The notes below the pieces were generated by a model that saw only the letters and a program-made list of their open reading frames with translations, was not told the origin of the DNA and did no database searches. Positions 18,131 to 26,369 of a stretch of DNA of 64,000 nt are shown here, in pieces (position 1 is the stretch's first letter; each line of letters begins with the position of its first letter). The position numbers were made by a program, and so were the translations under genes. This DNA comes from Chlamydiales bacterium (GTDB taxonomy: Bacteria > Chlamydiota > Chlamydiia > Chlamydiales > JAAKFR01): the NCBI GenBank assembly GCA_024233495.1, contig JACKPM010000002.1, positions 186,001-250,000 on the forward strand. The letters run 5' to 3'.

Positions 18131-19088
18131 CCGCCATCATTGTAGCACGCCGATCACAATGACGCAATCTTCTGAAGTAGACCTTCGAAATGTTTCGAGC
18201 AATGGAGGTGTGTCTATTGAGTAGAAAGACTAATGTGTACCAGCACATTTTGAAGCGAGGAATGTAATTATTTAAAATTTTTAAGCTCTGTTCAGCCTCT
18301 GAAAATCTCTTACGGAGAAGGGGTTTCCAAAAATCGAGCAGAGCAAGCTCACGGAAGCGTTTTTGGTAAAAGGAAAGAGCGCTTGGGGCTTCTATAGCAA
18401 TTCGGTTCAAGAGCAGCTTGGAGACGCGTGCTTTTTCCGACTGCGCCTCTAGCATGCGAGACGTTTCGCTCTCTGCCCAAAAAAGGCGGGTCATCACGGG
18501 AGTATCAATGACAAATGATGGATAATGCACTAAACACCTAGTGATAAAATCCATATCAACTTGCACATCAGCTTCAAGATCGAATTGTGGCACTTTTTCT
18601 AACACGCGGCGATGGAAGAGAATAGCATACAGATGCATGCATTCTTGGCTTGCAGTGGCTGCTGGAAGGTAACCTAACGGGGGAGAGAGAAGAGTGCGCT
18701 TTTGATTATAGAAATTGGTGTAGTAGGGAGAGGTCGTCAAGCCAAGCTCAGGATACTTCTTATACGGCTCAAGCAATTTCTCATAAAAAAATGGTTCAAG
18801 CGTATCATCATCAGAGAGAAATGAAAAATAAGGGGTCTTAACCTCTTGCAAAAGTGTTTGGAAGTTGCCGATCAAGCCAAGATTTTTAGGATGACAGAGG
18901 TAGTGAATGCGGGAATCTTGAAATCCCTTCACCACTTCCTCTGTCTCATCACCTGATGCATTGTCAAATACTTTAATTAGAAAGTGGGGATAGCTCTGAG
19001 CCAAAATGCTCTCAAGAGCCTTCTTCAGAAGCTTCGGTCTTCGATAGGTAGGAAGAAGTGTTGTAATTACAGCTGTGCGTTCCACCAT
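18117..19088 (-). CDS. Family 2 glycosyltransferase
   Basis: A 323-aa GT-A fold enzyme. The N-terminal domain has LLPTYRRPKLLKKALESIL, FDNASGDETEEVV and the metal-binding LSDDDTLEPF, all typical of GT2. The donor and acceptor cannot be read from the sequence. It is the last gene of the cluster rfbF, rfbG, epimerase, reductase, so it probably transfers the deoxysugar made by the preceding enzymes. The start overlaps the end of the upstream reductase by 22 bases. The very basic C-terminus suggests membrane association. Confidence 0.88.
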
Positions 19089-19909
19089 TCAACCGTTTGC
19101 TTGATTCCCTCTTGTGCTGAAAAACGGGGGATATAGTTAACTTCTTGAAGTTTGGTGATGTCTGCTACAAGCTTTGAGTCATCACTCTCCACTTCTGGTA
19201 CCTCAGTAATCCAGTTGCCTAGCTCACCCAGAGTTGTTCCCTTCCCTGTTCCAATATTCAAAGTTCCTTCAAAGTCATTTGCGACAAGTTGTTTAAATAT
19301 CTCAGCTACATCTTCTACGTGTATGAAGTCTTTCACCTGGTGGTAGTTACGAATTTCAAAGGGTTTGCCTACTGAGGCGATCAATTGTGGAATCAAACGC
19401 TCTTGGTTTTCTAAGGGGCCATAGGTTTGGAAAATACGTCCCCATGCAAATGAGATTCCTTTTGTTTTAAAAAACTCGGCACTCACTTGGTGAAGGCTTG
19501 CCTTAGTGGCGCCATAAAGAGAAGTAGGTCTCAGGAGCGTTTCTTCCTCTTTACAAGGAGAATTGGAGGCGCCATACTCAAAAGAAGAGCCTGCTGCTAC
19601 CACACGTCTTCCTCCTGCACGTACAAAAGATTCAAATAGGTCGATCGAGAGCTTAAGCCAAGCTAAATTTGTAGGAGAGTTAATATAGACGCCTGGCGTT
19701 GTTTCCCATGCGAGATGGAGGAGTACATCTGGCTTTAAATCAAAAAGAAGCGCAAAAATCTGCGTAGTGTCAAGAAGATCACATGTGTGAAACTTAGCAT
19801 AAGGACTTCTGCGCGGTCTTCGCGAGATTGCATGCACCTCATGCTCCTGAAGAAGAGGAAGGGTGTGTTGACCGATAAAGCCAGATGCTCCTGTCACCAA
19901 AATTTTCAT
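19067..19909 (-). CDS. NAD-dependent epimerase/dehydratase (nucleotide-sugar SDR)
   Basis: A 280-aa extended short-chain dehydrogenase with the N-terminal dinucleotide motif TGASGFIGQH and the catalytic YGATK (YxxxK). It falls within a CDP-sugar cluster, so a CDP-4-keto-6-deoxysugar reductase or epimerase (paratose/abequose-synthase type) is likely, but the exact product is not determinable. The ATG at 19909, with GGAGA seven bases upstream, is preferred over a frame extension to 19945. It overlaps the epimerase stop as ATGA. Confidence 0.85.
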   Translation of the reverse strand: MKILVTGASGFIGQHTLPLLQEHEVHAISRRPRRSPYAKFHTCDLLDTTQIFALLFDLKPDVLLHLAWETTPGVYINSPTNLAWLKLSIDLFESFVRAGGRRVVAAGSSFEYGASNSPCKEEETLLRPTSLYGATKASLHQVSAEFFKTKGISFAWGRIFQTYGPLENQERLIPQLIASVGKPFEIRNYHQVKDFIHVEDVAEIFKQLVANDFEGTLNIGTGKGTTLGELGNWITEVPEVESDDSKLVADITKLQEVNYIPRFSAQEGIKQTVEWWNAQL

Positions 19910-20463
19910 GTTATCTCCATTTTGAAAGTTGAAAGTGTAGGCCAATTTTGGTCAGCCTCAGAAAGTATAGTGGGTTCTAGGGGCCAAGGTATGTTGAGTT
20001 CAGGATCGCACCATGAGATACCAGAAGCTGCTTTTGGCTCATAATACTCAGAGCAAAAATAAAGTAGGTGGGTGTCATCTTCAAGAGTTTGAAACCCATG
20101 AGCAAAACCTTTGGGGATAAGCAAAGCATTTCCCAACTTCAACACCTCGCTATATATTTGGCCAAAAGTGGGGGAGGCAGGGCGCAAGTCCACCATCACA
20201 TCAAAAAGAGAGCCTCGAATGCAGTGCACAAGTTTATCTTCTGCATGTGGCTCTTCTTGATAGTGCAAACCGCGCAGCGTCCCTTTTTGCGTATTTGTTA
20301 AGATGTTGACCTGCAAAAATTCAAGAGGAAGCTCTTTTGCACAAAAGATGCGGGAGTACATTCCCCGGCTATCTGAGTGAGGCAACAGCTCTATACGTTT
20401 CGCATCTTTCAAAGGCGTCTTTGTGACTCTTATACCACTCAATCGTCTCTTCCAAACCCTCAT
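19906..20463 (-). CDS. dTDP-4-dehydrorhamnose 3,5-epimerase-like (RmlC family)
   Basis: A cupin-fold sugar epimerase of 185 aa as drawn. It has the RmlC signatures TNTQKGTLRGLHYQEEPHAE, containing the catalytic His, and IPKGFAHGFQTLEDD. In this cluster the substrate is probably a CDP-4-keto-6-deoxyhexose rather than the dTDP sugar, which is an inference from the cytidylyltransferase and dehydratase upstream. The start is uncertain: the ATG at 20463 makes a 95-base overlap with the dehydratase gene, while a TTG at 20412 would give a shorter overlap and remove a basic leader. Confidence 0.82.
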   Translation of the reverse strand: MRVWKRRLSGIRVTKTPLKDAKRIELLPHSDSRGMYSRIFCAKELPLEFLQVNILTNTQKGTLRGLHYQEEPHAEDKLVHCIRGSLFDVMVDLRPASPTFGQIYSEVLKLGNALLIPKGFAHGFQTLEDDTHLLYFCSEYYEPKAASGISWCDPELNIPWPLEPTILSEADQNWPTLSTFKMEIT

Positions 20464-21352
20464 CGAGGGAAAATTTAGGTTCCCAATTTAACATCTCATG
20501 CGCTTTTTTGCAGCACAAGTATTGCTCTTGAATTTCAGCCTTTGCTTCATCCAAAATCACCGGTTCAAGATCGCTATCCATCAACTTTAAGATCTTTTTG
20601 GTGATTGTTAAAACTGTACAGGGGGCCTCAGATCCAAAATTAAATGCCTCTCCTCTTCTCTCACTTTCAGCAACAGCAATATAGGCATTTGCAGCATCTT
20701 TGACATAGAAATAATCGCGGACAAAAGAGCCATCACTTCTAATGAGAGGGGACTTATTTTCTAGGACGCTGCGAATTGTGCCTGGCACAATGCGACTCCA
20801 ATTTTGATCAAACCCGCCGTATATGTTGCCACAGCGCAAGACATTTAGGGGAAGGTCATACGTGTGTACATAGCTTTGAGCGATTAAATCCGTGCATGTC
20901 TTGGAGACGTCGTAGGGGAATTCACCTCGCAGTGGCACTCTCTCTGTGTAGGGGAGAGGAGCTGTGCCGTAAGCTTTATCGCTTGAGGCAACAACAATGG
21001 AGCGCAAGTATCGCGCTTGTCTACGGCATGCTTCAAAAAGAAGATAGCTGCCACGCACATTGCTTTCAAATGTGAGAAGAGGTGCTCTTTTCGCGATGCC
21101 GACAAGTGTTTGTGCAGCAAGATGGAAAACTGTATCTACCTCATATTCGCAAAGTGCACGTTCGATTGTCTCAAGCTCAAGGGTACCGCTTACAATGGAA
21201 ACCCTACCATCATAGGTCTTCTCAAAAAATGCGTCGCGGTCACGCACGAGACAGCAGATGCTTGCTCCTTTTTCAAGCAAAGCCTCTGTGAGCCAAAAAC
21301 CCACAAGTCCGGTCGCCCCCGTTATGAGAACGCTCTTGTCTTTCCACTCCAT
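20369..21352 (-). CDS. rfbG: CDP-glucose 4,6-dehydratase
   Basis: A 327-aa extended SDR that makes CDP-4-dehydro-6-deoxyglucose. It has the NAD motif TGATGLVGFW and the active-site YDVSK (YxxxK) preceded by VVASSDKAYG. The late motif QEQYLCCKKAHEMLNWEP is characteristic of RfbG. The ATG at 21352 with AAGG upstream (MEWKDKSVLITGATG) is chosen over a longer frame to 21421. It overlaps the 3' end of rfbF by 31 bases. Confidence 0.85.
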   Translation of the reverse strand: MEWKDKSVLITGATGLVGFWLTEALLEKGASICCLVRDRDAFFEKTYDGRVSIVSGTLELETIERALCEYEVDTVFHLAAQTLVGIAKRAPLLTFESNVRGSYLLFEACRRQARYLRSIVVASSDKAYGTAPLPYTERVPLRGEFPYDVSKTCTDLIAQSYVHTYDLPLNVLRCGNIYGGFDQNWSRIVPGTIRSVLENKSPLIRSDGSFVRDYFYVKDAANAYIAVAESERRGEAFNFGSEAPCTVLTITKKILKLMDSDLEPVILDEAKAEIQEQYLCCKKAHEMLNWEPKFSLDEGLEETIEWYKSHKDAFERCETYRAVASLR

Positions 21353-22104
21353 GGTGCCTTTCCTGATTTCCAAAGCGATTCTAAATAGCGCCACTCGCGA
21401 AGCGTGTCCATTGGTTGCCAAAAGCCGGTGTGCTGGAAGCCCATAAGCTCACCTTCCTCAGCAAGTCTTCTTAAAGGGTCTTGTTCCCAAATTGTTGAGT
21501 CACTCTCAATATAATCAAAGACCTCAGGCTCAAGAACAAAATATCCTCCATTGATCCAGCCGGCCTCTGTTTGCGGTTTCTCTTTAAAATGAGAGATACG
21601 CTCACCTTCAAATTCTAGCTCTCCGAAACGGGCAGGAGGACGCACAGCGAGCACTGTCGCTAGTTTTCCGTGCGCTAGATGGAAGTCGATCAATTTTTCG
21701 ATATTGACATCACAGAGGCCATCACCATAGGTCATCATAAAGCGTTCATGTCCTACCCACGACTTCAGACGGCGGAGTCGGCCTCCAGTCATCGTTTTTA
21801 GTCCCGTGTCTACAAGGTGTACTTTCCATGGAGGTGAATCACTCTTGTGAACAATTGTTTGTCCGCTGCTTAAATCAACAGTAAGATCGTTATTAAGGGA
21901 GTGGAAATGGAGAAAATACTCCTTCACTACTTCAGGCTTGTATCCGAGGGCCACGATAAACTCTTCGTGCCCGCAGTCAGCATAGACTTGCATGATGTGG
22001 TGCAAAATAGGATAGGGGCCGATTTCAACCATTGGCTTAGGAATATCGTCTGTTTTTTCTGACAAACGGGAACCAAAGCCTCCTGCTAAAAGAATCGTCT
22101 TCAT
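21322..22104 (-). CDS. rfbF: Glucose-1-phosphate cytidylyltransferase
   Basis: A 260-aa nucleotidyltransferase that makes CDP-glucose from CTP and glucose 1-phosphate. The N-terminal signature LAGGFGSRLSEKTDDIPKPM, the HIMQVYADCGHEEFIVALGY segment and MTYGDGLCDVNI are diagnostic of RfbF rather than the dTDP enzyme RmlA. It is the first gene of the cluster and therefore defines the nucleotide used. An inverted-repeat element begins immediately upstream of its ATG. Confidence 0.92.
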   Translation of the reverse strand: MKTILLAGGFGSRLSEKTDDIPKPMVEIGPYPILHHIMQVYADCGHEEFIVALGYKPEVVKEYFLHFHSLNNDLTVDLSSGQTIVHKSDSPPWKVHLVDTGLKTMTGGRLRRLKSWVGHERFMMTYGDGLCDVNIEKLIDFHLAHGKLATVLAVRPPARFGELEFEGERISHFKEKPQTEAGWINGGYFVLEPEVFDYIESDSTIWEQDPLRRLAEEGELMGFQHTGFWQPMDTLREWRYLESLWKSGKAPWSGKTRAFS

Positions 22105-22266
22105 GAACCTATCCGAAAAGTAAAGGGATTCGATTTTTGATGATTTTTTTTGTCGCTTTCTTTCAGCGTGAGCAGCCCTATTTTTCTAAGTATGTATTGC
22201 TCATGTTGGAGGAAAGTTGCGGAAAAAGGCGCAAAAAGCGGATTCCTTAACTTTACGGATGGGTTC
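22105..22266. repeat. Inverted-repeat element between priA and rfbF
   Basis: The left end, GAACCTATCCGAAAAGTAAA and on to GGGATTCG, is an imperfect inverted copy (about 22 of 28) of the right end, CGGATTCCTTAACTTTACGG then ATGGGTTC. It has no ORF and includes an eight-T run. It abuts the rfbF start codon, so it must carry or displace that gene's promoter. No second copy was seen in this window. Confidence 0.65.
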
Positions 22267-22278
22267 ATACAGAGCATC

Positions 22279-24498
22279 CTAAAAGAAAGTGGAGATAGGG
22301 TCAACATCAATGCGTAAACGCACACTCGGGGGAAGAGCAAAACTCTGCCTCACCTTTAGCACCTTATCGAGCATAGCATAGATTTTGCACCCTCGAATCA
22401 AAAACTGAAAGCGGAACTGATCTTTGATTTTCGCATGTCCAGACGCAACTGTTGGATGCACAACGGTTTGTGGAATTTGGATTTGGGAGCGGAAGCGTTC
22501 GGCTGTGCGCTCGACCAAAGCAGCATCTTCGCCGGAGAACTGCACCTTGATGAAGTGGGTGAAGGGGGGATATCCAAATGCGCGGCGCACCTCGACTTCT
22601 TGCTCGAAGAACGTTTCGTACTGCTGTTGCGAAGCCAGGGTAATCGTGGAATTTTCTGGAGTTTGTGTTTGAATGATTACCTCTCCTGCTAGCTCACCCC
22701 TGCCTGCACGTCCAGCTACCTGCACGATGAGTTGGTATACTTGTTCAGAGGCGCGAAAGTCGGGTATGTTGAGGGCGCCATCGCTGTTGAGGACAGCAAC
22801 CAGTGTTACGCCAGGGAAGTGAAGTCCTTTTGCGATCATTTGCGTTCCGATCAAAACATCGGCTTTTTGTGTGCTGAATTGCCGAAAGAGGCGATCGTGA
22901 CTCCCTTTGTGCCGTGTTGTGTCACCATCGATACGCAGCGTGCGCACGTCGGGTAAAACAGCATGCAGTGCGCGCTCAATTTGCTCTGTGCCTACACCTC
23001 GAAATTTGAGGTCAGAGTCTTGGCACTGTGCACACTTTTTGAAGTCATTGCGTTTGTAATCACACAAATGACACGCTAATTCTCCTTTCTGTTTGTGGAA
23101 GGTAAGAGCTAAGTCGCAGTGGGGGCACTTGAAGACAAAGCCGCATGAAAGACATGAGAGCGCTGTATGGTACCCCCGTCTGTTGAGGAAAAGAATCGCT
23201 TGCTCACCACGCTCAACGCGCTCTTTCACTCCTTGGAGAAGCAGCTCTGAGAAAGCTGTGTACCCTTTTGCTTTCTCGTACTCCTTTCTCATATCTATAA
23301 TAGACACTTTCGGCAGCTGCGCAGCTGTGGGGCGGCTTGTCAGCTTGGAGAGAGTATATTTTCCATTTTTTGCGTTCTCATAACTCTCCAAACTCGGAGT
23401 TGCGGAGCCGAGCACGACAGTGCAATTTGCAAGCTTTCCCAGCATGACAGCAGTATCGCGGGCATGATAGCAAAAACTCTCTTCGTGTTGCTTGTAAGCG
23501 TTATCTTGCTCTTCATCAACGATGATTAGACCAACGTTTGGCAGCGGGCTAAAGAGCGCAGAGCGCGCTCCTACCACTATGGGCGCCTCTTTTTTTCGAA
23601 TACGCTGCCACTCGTCAAAACGCTCTCCTCGACTCAAGCGGTGATGCAAGATTGCAATTTTTCGGTCAAAGCGGCTCAAAAAGCGCTCACATGTCTGTGT
23701 TGTAAGAGCGATTTCAGGCACAAGCATGAGTGCGCCTTTTCCCTGCGCAAGCATTTTTTCAATTGCCTGCATATAGACTTCAGTTTTTCCGCTCCCAGTC
23801 ACCCCGTAGAGAAGGTGAGTTTGAAATCCCTCTCCTCCCATGATTTTGTCGAGCGCTTCTTGTTGCTCACCACTTAGCTTTTTCGGCTTTGTCTTGAAAT
23901 AACTTTCACCGATAAGCGGGGAGCGGTCAACTTGAATCGTGTCAAGGGTAAGAAACCGCTTTTTCTCTAACGTTTCAACCGGACTTCTTGAGCCCCCCGT
24001 TTTTTCCAATAACTCTGAGAGGAAAATGCCACTTTTTGCAGCAAGCAATACCTCCAAAACTTTTGCTTGAGCAGGGTGGGAGCGCTGCAATTGCGCACAC
24101 GCCGTGCGCATCTCATCGTAGGTTTTGTTGCGCCGCACCAAGAGCTGCTCTTTTGGCTGCATTTGGTTGCGCACACTTTCAGGGAGCATGCTTTTGAGCA
24201 CCGTGCGGAATGGGGTGAGGTAGTAGCGGCTCATCCAAAGCGCCAGCTCAAAGAGGTGGGGAGGAAGTAGCGGCTCCTCACTTAAAACTGCGTGAATGGG
24301 CACAACTTTTGGATAGGAGGGTTTATCCGTTACCTCAAAGACAAACCCCTTTCGCAGATGCCCTCGAATCGGCACCTCAACAAATGAGCCACGCTCTACC
24401 TTCTCAAGGTCGTCCTCACAGATGCCATAGTCGAGCATCTTGTCGATCCCAAGTTCAGGGATTACACGAGCAAATCGTTTGAATTGAGTAGATTCCAA
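22279..24498 (-). CDS. priA: Primosomal protein N' (replication restart helicase)
   Basis: A 739-aa superfamily 2 helicase that reloads the replisome at stalled forks. It has Walker A GVTGSGKTEVY near residue 235 and Walker B as DEEQDNAYKQ (the DEEx box). Two zinc clusters lie in CLSCGFVFKCPHCDLALTFH and ACHLCDYKRNDFKKCAQC. LFLNRRGYHTAL and GTQMIAKGLHFPGVTLV are the C-terminal helicase motifs. The position follows CT778 synteny. Its start overlaps the next gene upstream by 37 bases. Confidence 0.95.
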   Translation of the reverse strand: MESTQFKRFARVIPELGIDKMLDYGICEDDLEKVERGSFVEVPIRGHLRKGFVFEVTDKPSYPKVVPIHAVLSEEPLLPPHLFELALWMSRYYLTPFRTVLKSMLPESVRNQMQPKEQLLVRRNKTYDEMRTACAQLQRSHPAQAKVLEVLLAAKSGIFLSELLEKTGGSRSPVETLEKKRFLTLDTIQVDRSPLIGESYFKTKPKKLSGEQQEALDKIMGGEGFQTHLLYGVTGSGKTEVYMQAIEKMLAQGKGALMLVPEIALTTQTCERFLSRFDRKIAILHHRLSRGERFDEWQRIRKKEAPIVVGARSALFSPLPNVGLIIVDEEQDNAYKQHEESFCYHARDTAVMLGKLANCTVVLGSATPSLESYENAKNGKYTLSKLTSRPTAAQLPKVSIIDMRKEYEKAKGYTAFSELLLQGVKERVERGEQAILFLNRRGYHTALSCLSCGFVFKCPHCDLALTFHKQKGELACHLCDYKRNDFKKCAQCQDSDLKFRGVGTEQIERALHAVLPDVRTLRIDGDTTRHKGSHDRLFRQFSTQKADVLIGTQMIAKGLHFPGVTLVAVLNSDGALNIPDFRASEQVYQLIVQVAGRAGRGELAGEVIIQTQTPENSTITLASQQQYETFFEQEVEVRRAFGYPPFTHFIKVQFSGEDAALVERTAERFRSQIQIPQTVVHPTVASGHAKIKDQFRFQFLIRGCKIYAMLDKVLKVRQSFALPPSVRLRIDVDPISTFF

Positions 24499-24926
24499 AG
24501 GGTGCGCTTCAGTTCGACGTTTTTCATGTATTCAGTGACAGGGTAAAGAGCAAGCTTTGCAGGGCGGCCCTTTTTGCACAAGGTGTGAGGAGCAAGATTG
24601 AGTAGCGCGGCAGATGCGATCATCAACGAGGCAGAGCTCTTCTCTTCACTCCATGGTCGACACTCTGCGAGCGCCACCGACTTTGTAATTGCTGTGGCTA
24701 CTTTTTCGAGAAAAGGAAGGTCGCTTTTCTCTTTCCACAGCAGCACAATTGGGGGATCAACAACAAGATCGGGGGCTAAACTCTCAAAAAGCGCCTCCAT
24801 CTCCGATGGGGGAGGTTTTACTTCTTTCTTAGGAGGTTCAACGCGCTTTGGAGGTGTTTTCTGAGGCGGCTCATCATAGGGAGGCTTCTGTAGAAGATAC
24901 TCGCGAATTATAGACATCTTCCCCAC
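24462..24926 (-). CDS. Conserved hypothetical, proline-rich N-terminus
   Basis: A 154-aa cytosolic protein. Residues 13-45 are rich in Pro, Lys and Glu (KPPYDEPPQKTPPKRVEPPK), probably a flexible linker. The remaining 110 residues look globular with alternating helix and strand. No known domain was recognised. It sits between priA and a small gene where chlamydiae have CT779, overlapping both neighbours (19 and 37 bases), so it is part of a coupled operon. An internal ATG at 24917 could be the true start. Confidence 0.7.
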   Translation of the reverse strand: MGKMSIIREYLLQKPPYDEPPQKTPPKRVEPPKKEVKPPPSEMEALFESLAPDLVVDPPIVLLWKEKSDLPFLEKVATAITKSVALAECRPWSEEKSSASLMIASAALLNLAPHTLCKKGRPAKLALYPVTEYMKNVELKRTLWNLLNSNDLLV

Positions 24927-25312
24927 TCATCGATTGTCGTATGAATGTGGGGGATCAAGTGAGAAAAACCTCTTTTCTCATACTGCTTGGAAATCCACCT
25001 TTTTGCTTCTTCAAACTCAATTGTATTGCGAAAAGCTTTTGCTGTTCCTTGCTTGCCAAAAAGCACATCGAGCTTCTCATGGTTCATCAAAAGGAAGAAA
25101 AGTACATTTTCATCTTTCTTATAGAACGAAAGTTGCTTTAGAAGTGCTGAAGCAAAAGGGCGCATGCATTTTTTTCTGAGGGAAGTATTCAGCTCTTCTG
25201 TTTTCTTTCTGTATTTTTCGTAATGAAAAAAAAGCTTCTTACGATCTTGCTTCACACCCGATTGAAGAAGAAGGCACTCTTGGAGAAGAAATTGGTAAGT
25301 TAAACCACTCAT
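24908..25312 (-). CDS. Conserved hypothetical, Lys-rich helical protein
   Basis: A 134-aa basic, mostly helical protein without a signal peptide or membrane segment. A central aromatic stretch, LSFYKKDENVLFFLLMNHEK, may be its hydrophobic core. No family was recognised. The frame overlaps the 3' end of the Tsr3-like gene upstream by 74 bases, so the true start may be further in. It belongs to the priA-side operon. Confidence 0.55.
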   Translation of the reverse strand: MSGLTYQFLLQECLLLQSGVKQDRKKLFFHYEKYRKKTEELNTSLRKKCMRPFASALLKQLSFYKKDENVLFFLLMNHEKLDVLFGKQGTAKAFRNTIEFEEAKRWISKQYEKRGFSHLIPHIHTTIDEWGRCL

Positions 25313-25739
25313 GATTCAACTGAATAAAATCGTCCTTCCAGTAGTAATTGTCAAGAAGTCCATCAACGGGACGGCCTAAAATGAAGTGCGCTGCAAAAAG
25401 AGCTTCAACAGTTGCTAAACCAAAAGGCTCCTCTTGGCGGCGGGGATAGGCAGTCTTGAAACGGGGAAGGGAGCGACGTACAGGTGGTAGGGGAAGGTTA
25501 CGCTCCATCACCTCTGCAAGACGCCATGTTGCATCGAGTAAGAAAAGCCCGAAAGACTCTCCACCTCTGAGCTCAGGCGCATCGACGCAAAGCATGCAGT
25601 AATTAGACAAATTGGGGAGAGTAGGGTTGGGGTAGGTGTAGAAGTCGAGGTCATCTCGGGTCTCTAACCCTCTAAGGCTGCACTTCTTTAGGTTCTCTCT
25701 CCTATGCCTTATAATTATTGTAGCAGGAAACTTTGCCAT
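25239..25739 (-). CDS. Tsr3/DTW-like protein (putative acp-transferase superfamily)
   Basis: The 166-residue sequence has the hallmark order of the Tsr3 (DUF367) and DTW families: LLDATWRLAEVMER (the D-x-TW motif), then VRRSLPRFKTAYPRRQ, then LATVEALFAAHFILGR and YYWKDDFIQLN. These families are SPOUT-like and transfer the aminocarboxypropyl group of SAM to rRNA or tRNA. The family link is by pattern recognition. The target RNA is not known. It is divergent from the thioredoxin-like gene at 25799. A role in RNA modification next to rnpA/rpmH is plausible but inferred. Confidence 0.65.
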   Translation of the reverse strand: MAKFPATIIIRHRRENLKKCSLRGLETRDDLDFYTYPNPTLPNLSNYCMLCVDAPELRGGESFGLFLLDATWRLAEVMERNLPLPPVRRSLPRFKTAYPRRQEEPFGLATVEALFAAHFILGRPVDGLLDNYYWKDDFIQLNHEWFNLPISSPRVPSSSIGCEARS

Positions 25740-25798
25740 AATATCGATGAAAGCATATCATGCCGAATAGATAAAAACCAATTCTGGAGTGTATAGTT

Positions 25799-26365
25799 AT
25801 GAAAGGATGGATACTCGCGGCTTTGGCATCATCAACTTTTTTGTATGCCCAATCAGCTGATATGCAGAGCTCATCCAAACCGTCGAACGGCAGTTCGATG
25901 AAAAATGGACAGCACCAAGATGCTAAACCTATGAACGGCCAGCAACAAGATGGGAAGCCTACCAATGTGCAGCGTTCAGATGGAAAATTACACTGGATGG
26001 ATAGTTATGATCAGGCGCTCCAAGCCGCTTCAAAGGAAGATAAGCCAATTCTTCTTTATTTCACCGGCTCTGACTGGTGTGGATGGTGTAAGAAGATGGA
26101 CTCTGAGGTGTTCTCTTCTCCAGCATTTGCTCAGGAAGTAGGAAACAAATTTGTTTTTGTCAAAGTTGACTTCCCAATGAATAGCAAACTGCCTGAAGCG
26201 CAGATGCGTCAAAATGCTCAGCTAAAGCAGCGTTACGGCGTCACAGGCTACCCAACTGTTGTGATTGTTGACAAGCAGGGGGGCTTCATCGGCGAGACTG
26301 GCTACCGCTCTGGCGGAGGCCAAGCATATGCTGAGTGGTTACAACAGTTTCTAACGGGACGGTAG
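25799..26365 (+). CDS. Exported thioredoxin-fold disulfide oxidoreductase (CT780-like)
   Basis: A 188-aa protein with signal peptide MKGWILAALASSTFLYAQSA and a low-complexity linker of about 45 residues with imperfect NGQ-QD-KP repeats. A thioredoxin domain from about residue 65 carries the active site FTGSDWCGWCKK (CxxC) and the cis-Pro loop GVTGYPTVVIVD. It would work in the periplasm on disulfides, relevant to cysteine-rich chlamydial envelope proteins such as the MOMP-like genes in this window. Four bases separate it from a paralogue that lacks the cysteines. Confidence 0.88.
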   Translation: MKGWILAALASSTFLYAQSADMQSSSKPSNGSSMKNGQHQDAKPMNGQQQDGKPTNVQRSDGKLHWMDSYDQALQAASKEDKPILLYFTGSDWCGWCKKMDSEVFSSPAFAQEVGNKFVFVKVDFPMNSKLPEAQMRQNAQLKQRYGVTGYPTVVIVDKQGGFIGETGYRSGGGQAYAEWLQQFLTGR

Positions 26366-26369
26366 AGAG

